A stretch of 42,451 nucleotides of DNA from Methylomonas koyamae (lineage in GTDB: Bacteria; Pseudomonadota; Gammaproteobacteria; Methylococcales; Methylomonadaceae). This document shows, piece by piece, positions 26,665 through 34,905 of this stretch. Made by a program: the position numbers and the translations under genes. Each line of letters opens with the position of its first letter. Position 1 is the stretch's first letter. The DNA lies in assembly GCF_001644025.1 (NCBI RefSeq), contig NZ_LUUK01000164.1:1-42451 (forward strand), given 5' to 3'. The notes below the pieces were generated by a model that searched no databases, was not told the DNA's origin, and was given only the letters and a program-made list of their open reading frames with translations.

Positions 26665-27843
26665 TTATTTCAAGCCTTGCAGAATGGTTTTGATAATGGC
26701 CGCTTTGTCGAATTTGTAGCTGACTTTGTCGGCATAATCGAGTTTCCAGTCGTCGAAGACCCGCTCTAACGCAGCCTCAACGGCATCCTTGCTGGTCACA
26801 CCGGGAATGGTCGGGATTTTTGTAAAAATGCCCATGAAATCCTGCAATGCTTGCACTGTTCTTGGCAACCATTTGTCGGTCCAAGCCCGCATCATCCGGC
26901 GGTTGTAGTCGCCGAACTCAGCGTCGTCACCTAGACATTCGAAGAACATGTCGGAGGTGATACCCTTGGTTTGCGAGAAATACAACTGCATTTGGTTGAT
27001 AAAAAACGGCGTCAAGGTATCACCGTAGTAGGAGGACAGGCGTTGGAAAAACTCCCGACGCACGAACTGGCCGAACAAGGGGTCGTAAACCATGTGGCAA
27101 GACCACAGGATTTCGTTCCAGTCGTACGTGGCTTGCCAGATGTCCTGAACCGTTTCGCGCGCACCTTTGTAGATGGCCCCTTGCGTCCATTCGCGTTTCG
27201 GTTCGTCGGTGGATTCAGGAAATCCAGGCACCAATTTCGCCAAAAAGGTTCTTTCCAATTGGATCATTTGCGCGTTATCGACTTTATCGAAGCCGATCAT
27301 CGCGATACTCATCCGCAAGGTATCGCCCAGGCAGTCGCGGGACGCCGAGGAATGCGCGTTGAACAAACCGTACTCGTTGAAGCAAAACGCGCCGAGATAG
27401 TCGTTCAATACTTCGTCGCGCCAAATGGGGTCGATCGAGCGCACTTGACCTTCGGATGAATACGCCAGCAGGAAACGATCGGTGTAACGCCATTCCTCCG
27501 CTTTGTCTTTCACGTACGGTGCGTGCCAACGTTTAGCGGGATCGCGGTGTTTGTGCCAGTCGGTGGAATGCAGTTCAGTAGTCTCGTTACCCCAGGACGG
27601 ACGGCCGCCGTGGAATTTTTGAGTCCAATCGCCCCAGTCCAACCCCCCGGGAATCCAGTCCGGGGTGGGTTGCGCATAGCAGGTCAATACTTCGTATTCG
27701 GTCAGCCGGCGACCGCGCGGCTTAACGAAGTAGTTCATCTTACGTTGTGTATCCAGCGGCTGATCGGGAATGGCTTCCAGAATTTCTTTGACCATTTCCG
27801 GATCGGTCAATCCGCGTTTTCCTTGTTGTACTTGTACAGACAT
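26665..27843 (-). CDS. mmoY: Soluble methane monooxygenase hydroxylase beta subunit
   Basis: This 392-residue protein is the beta subunit of the sMMO hydroxylase (389 in Methylococcus). It has the ferritin-like helical fold of the alpha subunit but no di-iron site. Recognisable stretches include NYFVKPRGRRLTEYEVLTCY, WHKHRDPAKRWHAPYV, FNAHSSASRDCLGDTLRMS and SCHMVYDPLFGQFVRREFF. It supports the alpha subunit and helps form the canyon in which MmoB and MmoC dock. AGGAGA lies about 8 nt ahead of the ATG. It follows mmoX by 35 bp, too short for much beyond a ribosome site. Confidence 0.97.
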   Translation of the reverse strand: MSVQVQQGKRGLTDPEMVKEILEAIPDQPLDTQRKMNYFVKPRGRRLTEYEVLTCYAQPTPDWIPGGLDWGDWTQKFHGGRPSWGNETTELHSTDWHKHRDPAKRWHAPYVKDKAEEWRYTDRFLLAYSSEGQVRSIDPIWRDEVLNDYLGAFCFNEYGLFNAHSSASRDCLGDTLRMSIAMIGFDKVDNAQMIQLERTFLAKLVPGFPESTDEPKREWTQGAIYKGARETVQDIWQATYDWNEILWSCHMVYDPLFGQFVRREFFQRLSSYYGDTLTPFFINQMQLYFSQTKGITSDMFFECLGDDAEFGDYNRRMMRAWTDKWLPRTVQALQDFMGIFTKIPTIPGVTSKDAVEAALERVFDDWKLDYADKVSYKFDKAAIIKTILQGLK

Positions 27844-27878
27844 TGAGCTGTCTCCTAAGATAGTGGTAAGAACGACGT

Positions 27879-29462
27879 TTACAGAGCGTCCAGCGGGTCT
27901 TTAAACACGCAGTTCAGCTTTTTGATGTCGTCCAAGGTCCACAACTTGCCGTTTTTGTTGGTGTGCGGTTGGGCGATCAAGGTTTTACCGTCGCTACGCA
28001 CGCCGTGCTGTTCGGCGATTACTTCGGACAATTCGCGTCCCGCATATTGTTCGAACATGTTTTGGCATTCGTAACGTTCCGGCTCGCTCAACCACATCCG
28101 CTCGCCCCATTCGTCGCTAAACGAATGTTTTTTGCCGTTGTACTCGTGGACTCTCAGCGTGCTGGCGCCTTTGCACAATGAAGGGCAGAACGGTACTTGC
28201 GAAACGCGGTCGATGTAGATCGGATGGTTGTTTTCGATGAACCACATCAACGGAATAAAGCCGCTGTTCGGATCTTCGCAACCGCGCGCGCGCCACTCGT
28301 CGTAGATTTTGCCGTATTGGTCGTACCAGCCTGGATAGTTGGCTTCGAACCAGTCCGCTTCTTCGGCGGTCGGCAGCGTCAAGCGGAAGAAACCGGTGGG
28401 CCACAAGGCATAGGCCAACAGGAACAGGTCGTGGTGAGCCCAATACGCGTCTTTTTTCGCATCGCGCAAACTGCGTGGCGATTCGACACCATATTTGCCT
28501 AGACGGCCGATCCAGATGCCACCCCAGTCTTCGTAAACCCAGCGGTTCCAGGTTTTGACCCAAGGCTCGACTTTGAATTTCGAGCCGTACTCAAACAACA
28601 TACCCAATACCGGCGTGAAGTATTTTTGTTGGGTCCAGAACGCGTTGTTCAAATCGGTGTTCAGATATTTGGAAGCCGCCGCGTCGTTGGCGATGGACAC
28701 CACGGTTTGATAACCGTTGGCCATGTGGCGCAACTCGTCGGTTTCGATCGACAGGAACACGGTCGGGGTAATTTCGTCGCCGTTGGCCGCCGCCCATTCA
28801 GTGATCGCGACGATCAACGGATTGGTGAAGCAAGCCTCGCCGACCAATTGCAGGTTAACCGAGCACTCGACCGCATCGCCGGAGATAAAGCCGTCGGAGA
28901 ACACCCGCTTCATACCTTTCCACAGCGGGCCGATGGTACGAGTCCGGCGTGCATCGTTATGGCCGGCGGGATCGTGGAAATGCTTGCTGAAGTAGTAGTT
29001 TACGTAACCGCATTGGTTGGTGTGGCGAATTTCATCCAACACCTGAGCCAAGTAGCCGTTTTTTTGCTCGGGCGCGGAAGCCGAATCCCACAGCATGCCG
29101 GTCGCGGCGATCGCATTGTATTCGCCCACTTCCAAGAAGTTGGAAGCGACTTTCATGGTTTCGCCCCATTTCGGATGCACCCGATTGCCCGCGTCCAAAC
29201 GAGTCAGCACGTCTTGCAAACTGCCGAACTGGCGCTCGTCCTTGACCGACTCCATTCTGGCGTATTCCTTGGCGATCAGCTTGAACTGTTCCTTGGTTTC
29301 ATTCGCCATTTTGTACTTGGTAGGATACTTGGTGCGATTTTTGTCAAAGTCCCAAGTGAAACTTTGCAACCACCGATGGACTTCCTGGGCGTTGACGCTG
29401 GTTGGCGCGCGATTGACGGCCAAGGCATCGGTTGCGGCTTTTGTTGCTGCACTTATAGCCAT
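27879..29462 (-). CDS. mmoX: Soluble methane monooxygenase hydroxylase alpha subunit
   Basis: This 527-residue protein is the catalytic subunit that oxidises methane to methanol at a carboxylate-bridged di-iron centre. All ligands fall at the Methylococcus numbering: E114 (FLEVGEYNAI), E144 and H147 (VLDEIRHTNQCGYVNYYF), E209 (LQLVGEACFTNP), E243 and H246 (SIETDELRHMANGYQ). C151 in the active-site pocket and the gate residues T213 and N214 are also present. Length is identical to Methylococcus MmoX. GAGG lies 7 nt upstream of the ATG. It is the first gene of the sMMO operon, about 110 nt downstream of a sigma-54 promoter. Nothing suggests a defect, so the enzyme should be active when expressed. 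Confidence 0.98.
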   Translation of the reverse strand: MAISAATKAATDALAVNRAPTSVNAQEVHRWLQSFTWDFDKNRTKYPTKYKMANETKEQFKLIAKEYARMESVKDERQFGSLQDVLTRLDAGNRVHPKWGETMKVASNFLEVGEYNAIAATGMLWDSASAPEQKNGYLAQVLDEIRHTNQCGYVNYYFSKHFHDPAGHNDARRTRTIGPLWKGMKRVFSDGFISGDAVECSVNLQLVGEACFTNPLIVAITEWAAANGDEITPTVFLSIETDELRHMANGYQTVVSIANDAAASKYLNTDLNNAFWTQQKYFTPVLGMLFEYGSKFKVEPWVKTWNRWVYEDWGGIWIGRLGKYGVESPRSLRDAKKDAYWAHHDLFLLAYALWPTGFFRLTLPTAEEADWFEANYPGWYDQYGKIYDEWRARGCEDPNSGFIPLMWFIENNHPIYIDRVSQVPFCPSLCKGASTLRVHEYNGKKHSFSDEWGERMWLSEPERYECQNMFEQYAGRELSEVIAEQHGVRSDGKTLIAQPHTNKNGKLWTLDDIKKLNCVFKDPLDAL

Positions 29463-29504
29463 GTTGATTCCTCATTGTACTGTTATAGGTTTGATCGAGG
29501 CCGG

Positions 29505-29516
29505 CGCCGATCGGCG
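29505..29516. repeat. 12-bp palindrome in the mmoX leader
   Basis: CGCCGATCGGCG is a perfect palindrome inside the predicted untranslated leader of mmoX, 43 bp before the start codon. In RNA it could only form a weak short hairpin, so its role, if any, is unclear. Confidence 0.35.
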
Positions 29517-29581
29517 GGGTGCTTTTCGTCGTCTTGAAGTGCTTTCATCTGCGGGGCGGCGCAGGCCTCGGTGCCTAATAG

Positions 29582-29597
29582 TGCAAGCAGCGTACCA
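29582..29597 (-). promoter_or_regulatory. Sigma-54 (-24/-12) promoter of the sMMO operon
   Basis: On the minus strand the sequence TGGTACGCTGCTTGCA matches the sigma-54 consensus TGGCACG-N4-TTGCA with one difference. The GG and GC dinucleotides have the required 10-bp spacing. Transcription would start near 29571, giving a leader of roughly 110 nt to the mmoX ATG. Sigma-54 control of mmoX together with MmoR is established in other methanotrophs, and mmoR is present in this locus. Confidence 0.85.
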
Positions 29598-29676
29598 ACT
29601 TGAACAAAAGCAATTTTTTTGATCTGAATCAATAATTTGAAAGCCGCCGAAGCCAGCGCCAATACAGCGGAATTAG

Positions 29677-29693
29677 CGTCCACTTTCTGGACG
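29677..29693. promoter_or_regulatory. Inverted repeat, candidate MmoR enhancer site
   Basis: CGTCCA and TGGACG form a perfect inverted repeat around CTTTC. It lies about 80 bp upstream of the -24 element of the mmoX promoter, the usual distance for activator sites of sigma-54 enhancer-binding proteins. It also lies about 120 bp upstream of the divergent lipoprotein gene. MmoR binding is an inference; only one full copy was found. Confidence 0.5.
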
Positions 29694-29815
29694 TTGCTTA
29701 GAAATAAGACGTTCAATCGAAGCGACCGGTTCGCGGCGATTAAGCGGCCATTAAGGGGACGCGGCTACTCTGGAACCCACTCAAATCAATCGAGCGAACA
29801 GCCCAGAGGCACCGT

Positions 29816-30274
29816 ATGAAAACCTTGCAAGTCACGATACTGGCGATTGCCGCGTTCACCCTGTCGGGTTGTGCGACGGGTTATTACCAACGTGGCTACA
29901 CCGGTTACGGGTATGGCTCCAGTTACGGCGTGTATCAGCCCTATCAGGGTTACGGTAGCGGTTATTACTCTCCCGGCACGCAATTCAACTACGGCACCTA
30001 TTACATTCAACCCGGCCACTACCGCGATCATCACGATAGGGATCGCCATGAGCACCATGAGCGACGCGAATCGAATTCCGGAAACCACGAACATCACGAG
30101 AATAACTGGCATGGCGGGGTGGGGCACCACGAGTCGCACGGAAGCGAGGGCTGGGGGGAACGCGGCCATCGGAGCGAGACCGAGACAAGACACGATTTCA
30201 GCGGCGGGCCTACCGCCAATGCCGCCGGCAGCGAACATCATCGCCATCACGAACACGGCGAACGCCGCCATTGA
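29816..30274 (+). CDS. Small Gly/Tyr-rich, His-rich lipoprotein divergent from mmoX
   Basis: This 152-residue protein has a lipoprotein signal with lipobox TLSGC (Cys19). The mature part falls in two sections. Residues 20-70 are rich in Gly, Tyr and Ser (GYTGYGYGSSYGVYQ). Residues 70-152 hold about 21 histidines mixed with Glu, Asp and Arg (HYRDHHDRDRHEHHERR, EHHRHHEHGERRH). Such clusters commonly bind Ni, Zn or Cu loosely. I do not recognise a family with known function. The start ATG at 29816 has AGAGG upstream. Because it shares a 353-bp divergent gap with mmoX, co-regulation by the copper switch is possible but not shown. Confidence 0.75.
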   Translation: MKTLQVTILAIAAFTLSGCATGYYQRGYTGYGYGSSYGVYQPYQGYGSGYYSPGTQFNYGTYYIQPGHYRDHHDRDRHEHHERRESNSGNHEHHENNWHGGVGHHESHGSEGWGERGHRSETETRHDFSGGPTANAAGSEHHRHHEHGERRH

Positions 30275-30339
30275 GAATCATCGCTTGGGAAAGCAGCGAC
30301 CTGACGTTAGCCGGGCCTCGGCCAACGGGATTTAGTCGC

Positions 30340-32244
30340 TTAGAGTTCTATGCGAATGCCTAACTCGATCACGCGCTCGACGGGGATTTTGAAATACTCG
30401 ATCGCACTGGTCGAGTTATGAGTCAGGAAACTGAATAAGGAACGGCGCCATTTAGGCATCGGGCTCTTACGACGGAACGACAAGCGCTCGCTACCAATGA
30501 AAAACGACACGGTCTTTTGGTTGATGTCCAAACCTTCATGGCAACACAGTTGCAAAGCGCGGCGCACATCCTGTTCCTCCTGAAAACCGAAATAGAGCTT
30601 CACTCGGTAAAAACTGCGGTTATGGCCGAACGCCCTGATTTTTACGCGATGAGATTCGTCGACGTAAGGCTCTTCGGTGGTCACGATCGTCAACACGATG
30701 ATCTTCTCGTGCAACACCCGGTTGTGCTCCAAATTGTGCAACAAAACTTGCGGAACCCCGTGCATGCTGCGGGCCATGTAAATCGCGGTGCCGGGCACCG
30801 TCACCGGCGGCTGGGTCTTCAACCGTTCTTCCAGTTCTTCGAACAACACCCGCCGATCTTCGAGATATTTGGCCAGTAATTCGCGCCCCTTGATCCAAGT
30901 CGTCATCACCAAGAACAATATTGCGCCCACCACCAGCGGCAGCCAGCCGCCGGTCGGAATCTTCAAGCTGTTGGACGCCAAGAACAACAAATCCACCGAT
31001 AGGAAAATAGACAGAAATGCGATGCTAGTGGGGCGATTCCAACGCCACAAGCCCTGAATGACGATGAAGGCCAGAACTGTATCGACGATCATGGTACCTG
31101 TCACGGCGATGCCGTAAGCGGAAGCCAACGCCGAAGCCGATTTAAAACTTAACACCAGCACGAACACGCAAACCGCCATCAAACCGTTGATGGCCGGCAC
31201 GTAAACCTGGCGCATTTCATAGCCGGAGGTATGCCGCACGGTCATCCGTGGGCAATAACCGAGTTGTATCGCCTGCCGGGTCACCGAAAACGCGCCGGAA
31301 ATCACGGCCTGCGAAGCGATCACCGTCGTCAGCGTCGACAAAATCAGCAGCGGATATTGCGCCCAATTCGGCGCCAACAGATAAAACGGATTGCGTATCG
31401 CCGACGGATCGCTGATCAGCAAGGCGCCCTGACCAAAATAATTCAGCATCAGCGCCGGAAACACCACGAAGAACCATGCGCAACGTATCGGCTTCAAACC
31501 GAAATGCCCCATGTCGGCATACAAGGCCTCAGCGCCGGTGATGACCAACACGATGGCTCCCATGATCAAAAAGCCCTTCCAGCCGATCTCTACCAACAAA
31601 TGCAGGGCATGAAAGGGATTGATCGCCATCAAGACTTCGGGGGCGCTACCGATATTGACGATGCCCAGCAATGCCAGGGTGGCGAACCAAGCGCACATGA
31701 TCGGCGAGAACAAGCGGCCGACGACGCCGGTACCCTTGACTTGCAAAATGAACAACAAGCTCAATACCGCGATCGCGGCCGGCACGACGTATTCGTGTAA
31801 ACGGGGCGCGATGACCTTTAAGCCCTCCACCGCACCCAACACCGAGATTGCCGGCGTAATAATGCTATCGCCGTAAAACAACGAGGCGCCAAGCAAACCC
31901 AGCGTGACGATGAATCCCTTACGGCGCGGATCGTTTCTGGCGCCTCGCAGCGCCAGCGCCATCAAGGCCATGATGCCGCCTTCGCCGCGATTGTCGGCCC
32001 GCATGATAAACGTGGCATATTTGGTGCTGACGACCAATGTCAGCGACCAAAAGATCAGCGACAACACCCCGAGCACATGTTCGGTATCGGTTGGCAAGCC
32101 GCCGTGAAACACCTCTTTCATCGCGTAAAGCGGACTCGTGCCGATATCGCCAAACACCACGCCGATAGCGCTTAGCGCGAGAGTAGAAAGTTTTTCCTTG
32201 GGGGGGAATGGGTGTTTCGAAGGCATGGCGAGTGTTGGATGCAA
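30340..32244 (-). CDS. kup: Kup-type low-affinity potassium uptake protein
   Basis: This 634-residue protein is a KUP/HAK/KT potassium-proton symporter of the inner membrane. The family signature GVVFGDIGTSPLYAMKEVF is near the N-terminus, followed by GGIMALMALALRG, GASLFYGDSIITPAISVLGAVEG and about 12 membrane segments up to residue 450. A soluble C-terminal domain of about 170 residues ends in FFIGSERLSF and IPVERVIELGIRIEL, as in other Kup proteins. Length matches E. coli Kup (622). An in-frame ATG at residue 7 (32226) could be the real start; neither has a clear ribosome site. It is divergent from tonB and shows no link to sMMO. Confidence 0.95.
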   Translation of the reverse strand: MHPTLAMPSKHPFPPKEKLSTLALSAIGVVFGDIGTSPLYAMKEVFHGGLPTDTEHVLGVLSLIFWSLTLVVSTKYATFIMRADNRGEGGIMALMALALRGARNDPRRKGFIVTLGLLGASLFYGDSIITPAISVLGAVEGLKVIAPRLHEYVVPAAIAVLSLLFILQVKGTGVVGRLFSPIMCAWFATLALLGIVNIGSAPEVLMAINPFHALHLLVEIGWKGFLIMGAIVLVITGAEALYADMGHFGLKPIRCAWFFVVFPALMLNYFGQGALLISDPSAIRNPFYLLAPNWAQYPLLILSTLTTVIASQAVISGAFSVTRQAIQLGYCPRMTVRHTSGYEMRQVYVPAINGLMAVCVFVLVLSFKSASALASAYGIAVTGTMIVDTVLAFIVIQGLWRWNRPTSIAFLSIFLSVDLLFLASNSLKIPTGGWLPLVVGAILFLVMTTWIKGRELLAKYLEDRRVLFEELEERLKTQPPVTVPGTAIYMARSMHGVPQVLLHNLEHNRVLHEKIIVLTIVTTEEPYVDESHRVKIRAFGHNRSFYRVKLYFGFQEEQDVRRALQLCCHEGLDINQKTVSFFIGSERLSFRRKSPMPKWRRSLFSFLTHNSTSAIEYFKIPVERVIELGIRIEL

Positions 32245-32406
32245 GCGAAAAGCTGTTGAAATTATGCCACATAACCCAGAATTGACCGCAATCGCAATTC
32301 TTTGGTGGGGATTTTATTTTCTGAATCGTCTTATGTTAATGAGGCTGTTTTCCAGGGAATGACTAACTCGCAGATGAAGCGAAGTTCATCCCGGACCGGC
32401 AAATAA

Positions 32407-32419
32407 CTTACAATGTAAG
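32407..32419. promoter_or_regulatory. Palindrome in the kup-tonB gap, possible operator
   Basis: CTTACA-A-TGTAAG is a perfect 13-bp inverted repeat with a 1-bp centre, located 43 bp upstream of the tonB start in the 218-bp divergent gap. Its symmetry and place suit a repressor site for the tonB-exbB-exbD genes. It does not match the Fur consensus. Confidence 0.35.
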
Positions 32420-32462
32420 ATCGAATTTAGAACCTGCATACCTTCCAGCACTCATTGCATTC

Positions 32463-33257
32463 ATGTATTTATTTAAAACCCACGAAGAGGCTTTGCAGAT
32501 CAGCCCGCTAGCAAACTTTGGCGGCACGGGACCATCTCCGCGGGAGGCGAGAACTTCGATTTGGCGAACATTGCTGGGCGAGGAAAAGCCTTCCAATATG
32601 CTGAGTTTGCTGAGCGTGTTGGTACTGCTGGTTCATGTTTGGGGCTTGCGACAACTGTTGCAGCCTGTGGAAGCCTTGACGCAAGCGCAACCGCTGATGA
32701 TGGAAGTGTCGATGATCGCGATCTCGGCGCCCAAACCCAGCGTGGCGCCGCCACCGCCCGCCCCGGCGCCTCCCGAGAAAAAACCGCCCGAAATCAAACC
32801 CAAGCCCAAACCCAAGCCGCTGCCCAAAAAGGCGCCACCCATCGTGCAAAAAGCACCGGAGTACGCGCCCAGCGAAGCGGCGGCCGAAACCCAGCCGACG
32901 CCGGTGACCGCACCGGCCAATCCGTCGCCGTCGGTGACGCAAACCACCAGTACCGCAACTCAGGCCGAGCCCTTTACCGAAGCCAATTTTCGGGCTAACT
33001 ACGCTCATAATCCCAAGCCGGAATATCCGATGATCGCCAAAAGCCGGGGCTGGCAGGGAAAGGTATTGCTGAAAGTGCAAGTGTCCGCCGAAGGCTTGGC
33101 CGATGCCGTGGCGGTGGAGCACAGCAGCGGTCACGAGGTTTTGGACGACTCGGCGGTCGAAGCGGTCAAACAATGGAAATTCATCCCTGCCAAACGCGGC
33201 GAAACACCGGTAGCCAGCTCGGTGATCGTCCCCATCATCTTTACATTGCGTGAATAA
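32463..33257 (+). CDS. tonB: TonB energy-transducing protein
   Basis: This 264-residue protein couples the proton motive force, through ExbB and ExbD, to outer-membrane receptors. It has one membrane anchor (LSLLSVLVLLVHVWGLRQLL, about residues 47-67), a long Pro/Lys-rich periplasmic spacer (PPAPAPPEKKPPEIKPKPKP and on), and a C-terminal TonB domain with KPEYPMIAKSRGWQGKVLLK and VKQWKFIPAKRGETPVASSV. It carries an unusual cytoplasmic extension of about 45 residues before the anchor. The start is therefore uncertain: a second ATG at 32598, just before the anchor, has GAGG upstream. It heads a compact tonB-exbB-exbD set. Confidence 0.93.
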   Translation: MYLFKTHEEALQISPLANFGGTGPSPREARTSIWRTLLGEEKPSNMLSLLSVLVLLVHVWGLRQLLQPVEALTQAQPLMMEVSMIAISAPKPSVAPPPPAPAPPEKKPPEIKPKPKPKPLPKKAPPIVQKAPEYAPSEAAAETQPTPVTAPANPSPSVTQTTSTATQAEPFTEANFRANYAHNPKPEYPMIAKSRGWQGKVLLKVQVSAEGLADAVAVEHSSGHEVLDDSAVEAVKQWKFIPAKRGETPVASSVIVPIIFTLRE

Positions 33258-33271
33258 AAACGGAGAAATTA

Positions 33272-33940
33272 ATGCCCTACCATATAGCCCCGGAATTGGT
33301 TATCGACGCCACGTTGTATACGTTGCTGGCGTTTTCGTTGATAACCTGGACTTTGATTTTTTTCAAAATCTGGCAGTTCGCTAAAAACAACTATTACAAC
33401 AAGCAATTCAACGAAGCGTTTTGGGACTCAGCCGATCTATCCGCCGCCCAGCAATTGCCAGCCGAAAAGTTGCGCGGCCCTAAGGCGCGTGTCGCAACCT
33501 GCGGCTTTACTTGGCTGGCTGAAATGAGCCATCCCGAGACTTGCGCAAGCCTGCGATTCCGCGGCTCGCCGCAAGACTTGCTGGAGCAAACCTTGCGGCA
33601 CCAAACCCAGATGGAACAGCGCAAAATGGAAAGCGGACTGACGATGCTGGCCAGTATCGGCAGCACCGCGCCGTTCGTCGGCTTATTCGGCACAGTGTTG
33701 GGCATCATGCACGCAATGCACGACATCAGCGCCAGCGGCTCGGCCAGTCTGGACGTGGTCGCCGGTCCGATCGGCGACGCGCTAATCGCCACCGCGATCG
33801 GTATCGCCGTAGCGGTTCCGGCCGTATTGGCCTACAATTTTTTCATGCGCCGGGCTAAGCATCACCGCGCCTCACTGGAAAATTTCGTGGACGGTTTCCT
33901 GCATATCGCGTTCGGCGACAACGCCAAAGACAAGGAGTAA
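33272..33940 (+). CDS. exbB: ExbB proton-channel subunit (MotA/TolQ family)
   Basis: This 222-residue inner-membrane protein belongs to the MotA/TolQ/ExbB family. The first membrane segment is near residues 14-34 (YTLLAFSLITWTLIFFKIW). The diagnostic region with the second and third segments follows: MLASIGSTAPFVGLFGTVLG and ALIATAIGIAVAVPAVLAYN. With ExbD it forms the proton channel that energises TonB. GGAG lies about 8 nt before the ATG; it begins 14 bp after tonB and ends 3 bp before exbD. Confidence 0.94.
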   Translation: MPYHIAPELVIDATLYTLLAFSLITWTLIFFKIWQFAKNNYYNKQFNEAFWDSADLSAAQQLPAEKLRGPKARVATCGFTWLAEMSHPETCASLRFRGSPQDLLEQTLRHQTQMEQRKMESGLTMLASIGSTAPFVGLFGTVLGIMHAMHDISASGSASLDVVAGPIGDALIATAIGIAVAVPAVLAYNFFMRRAKHHRASLENFVDGFLHIAFGDNAKDKE

Positions 33941-33943
33941 TCG

Positions 33944-34354
33944 ATGGGCTTTAAAACCAATTCCGAAGAAGACGAAGCCGTTAGCGAAATCAACGTCACG
34001 CCGCTGGTCGACGTCATGTTGGTACTGGTGATCATCCTGCTGGTCACCGCGCCGCTGTTAACGCAATCGGTCAACGTGGCGCTACCCAAAACCGCCTCGA
34101 CCACCCCTGACACCGAAAAACAACCGATGCAACTCGGCATCGACGCGCAGGGCGGCGTCACGCTGAACAAAAACCCGATCGCCGACTTGGCTGGATTGGA
34201 GACCACGTTGCAGGGCGAATTAGCCGCCAATCCCGACATCGTGATCCACATCTACGCGGACCAAGGCGTTAACTACGGTAAAGTCGCCGAAGTGATGGCA
34301 ACGGTGCAACATGCCGGTATTTCCAAACTGGCCTTCGTCACCGTCGAGCAATAA
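33944..34354 (+). CDS. exbD: ExbD proton-channel subunit
   Basis: This 136-residue protein has one membrane segment and a periplasmic domain, as in ExbD/TolR. The essential membrane aspartate is D23 in INVTPLVDVMLVLVIILLVT. The periplasmic part shows VNVALPKT and the closing KVAEVMATVQHAGISKLAFV. It is 3 bp from exbB, and the AAGGAG ahead of its ATG overlaps the end of exbB. Its 3' end is convergent with the thioredoxin-like gene 27 bp away. Confidence 0.94.
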   Translation: MGFKTNSEEDEAVSEINVTPLVDVMLVLVIILLVTAPLLTQSVNVALPKTASTTPDTEKQPMQLGIDAQGGVTLNKNPIADLAGLETTLQGELAANPDIVIHIYADQGVNYGKVAEVMATVQHAGISKLAFVTVEQ

Positions 34355-34381
34355 GGCGCCAAACCAAGGATTGCCTAAGGC

Positions 34382-34870
34382 CTAGTGCTTTAACTTGGCG
34401 AGTTCGGCCTCGAACTCATCCATCGTTAAGGCACCGCTCTTGCCTGTTCGCCGATGGGCCGCATCGAAGAAATAGGTTCTAGGCAATTCCCCGAACCACG
34501 CCGGATCGATTTCATAGCGCAATTTTTCCGGAGTTTCGTCGGCGAAAACCCAGTTCTCCAACGCCGCCAGACGCTCATCGCCAATGATTCTGCGTATCTC
34601 CGGCAAAGCCTCGCCGTCGTCGACCGCGAGCATGACGATCTTCAGCTCCGGATGTTTTTCGTGCAGCGCCCTTAAGTTCTTCATGTCTTTCAGGCAGGAC
34701 GGACAATCCACCGACCAAATCGCCAACAACAACGGCGCGTGCGCGGACTCGGCAAGAATTTGCCGATAGCTATCGATCCGAAACGGCTTGAACGCTATCT
34801 CATCGGCAACAGCCGAATGCCAGCCGGCCAGCACGCACGCAACCCAAACCAGCCATCTAAGTATTTTCAT
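34382..34870 (-). CDS. Exported thioredoxin-like (TlpA-type) protein
   Basis: The start is taken at the ATG at 34868-34870, with GAGG 5-8 nt upstream; an ATG directly before it is also possible. This gives 162 residues. The N-terminus MKILRWLVWVACVLAGWHSA is a signal peptide with likely cleavage near residues 20-22. A thioredoxin fold follows with the redox pair C56 and C59 in LLAIWSVDCPSCLKDM and the cis-proline region GELPRTYFFD. TlpA-type proteins reduce or load metal sites and cytochromes in the periplasm. It sits between exbD and the TonB-dependent receptor, on the other strand, and shares a 404-bp divergent gap with the receptor. A role in the same uptake module is plausible, but its target is unknown. 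Confidence 0.82.
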   Translation of the reverse strand: MKILRWLVWVACVLAGWHSAVADEIAFKPFRIDSYRQILAESAHAPLLLAIWSVDCPSCLKDMKNLRALHEKHPELKIVMLAVDDGEALPEIRRIIGDERLAALENWVFADETPEKLRYEIDPAWFGELPRTYFFDAAHRRTGKSGALTMDEFEAELAKLKH

Positions 34871-34885
34871 CATTTCCTCGGCAAT

Positions 34886-34902
34886 ACGGAGTAAAACTCC
34901 GT
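34886..34902. promoter_or_regulatory. Perfect inverted repeat upstream of the thioredoxin-like gene
   Basis: ACGGAGT-AAA-ACTCCGT is a 7-bp perfect inverted repeat ending 16 bp before the start codon at 34870. It could be an operator or a hairpin near the ribosome site. It lies next to one of two identical 12-bp repeats in the same gap. Confidence 0.4.
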
Positions 34903-34905
34903 CAA

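Noticed and set aside
20111-29462. The sMMO locus as a genomic island
   Set aside because: No integrase, transposase, tRNA or flanking direct repeats were seen, and the base composition appears similar to the neighbours. Transfer long ago cannot be excluded, but nothing here shows it.
29483-29716. A 77-codon minus-strand frame upstream of mmoX with a hydrophobic stretch
   Set aside because: It spans the sigma-54 promoter and the inverted repeat, so most of it lies outside the predicted mmoX transcript. It has no ribosome site and no family match.
29847-30335. Overlapping frames of 160 or so codons on both strands over the His-rich lipoprotein gene
   Set aside because: Only the frame starting at 29816 has a ribosome site and a lipoprotein signal. 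The others are by-products of the repetitive codons.
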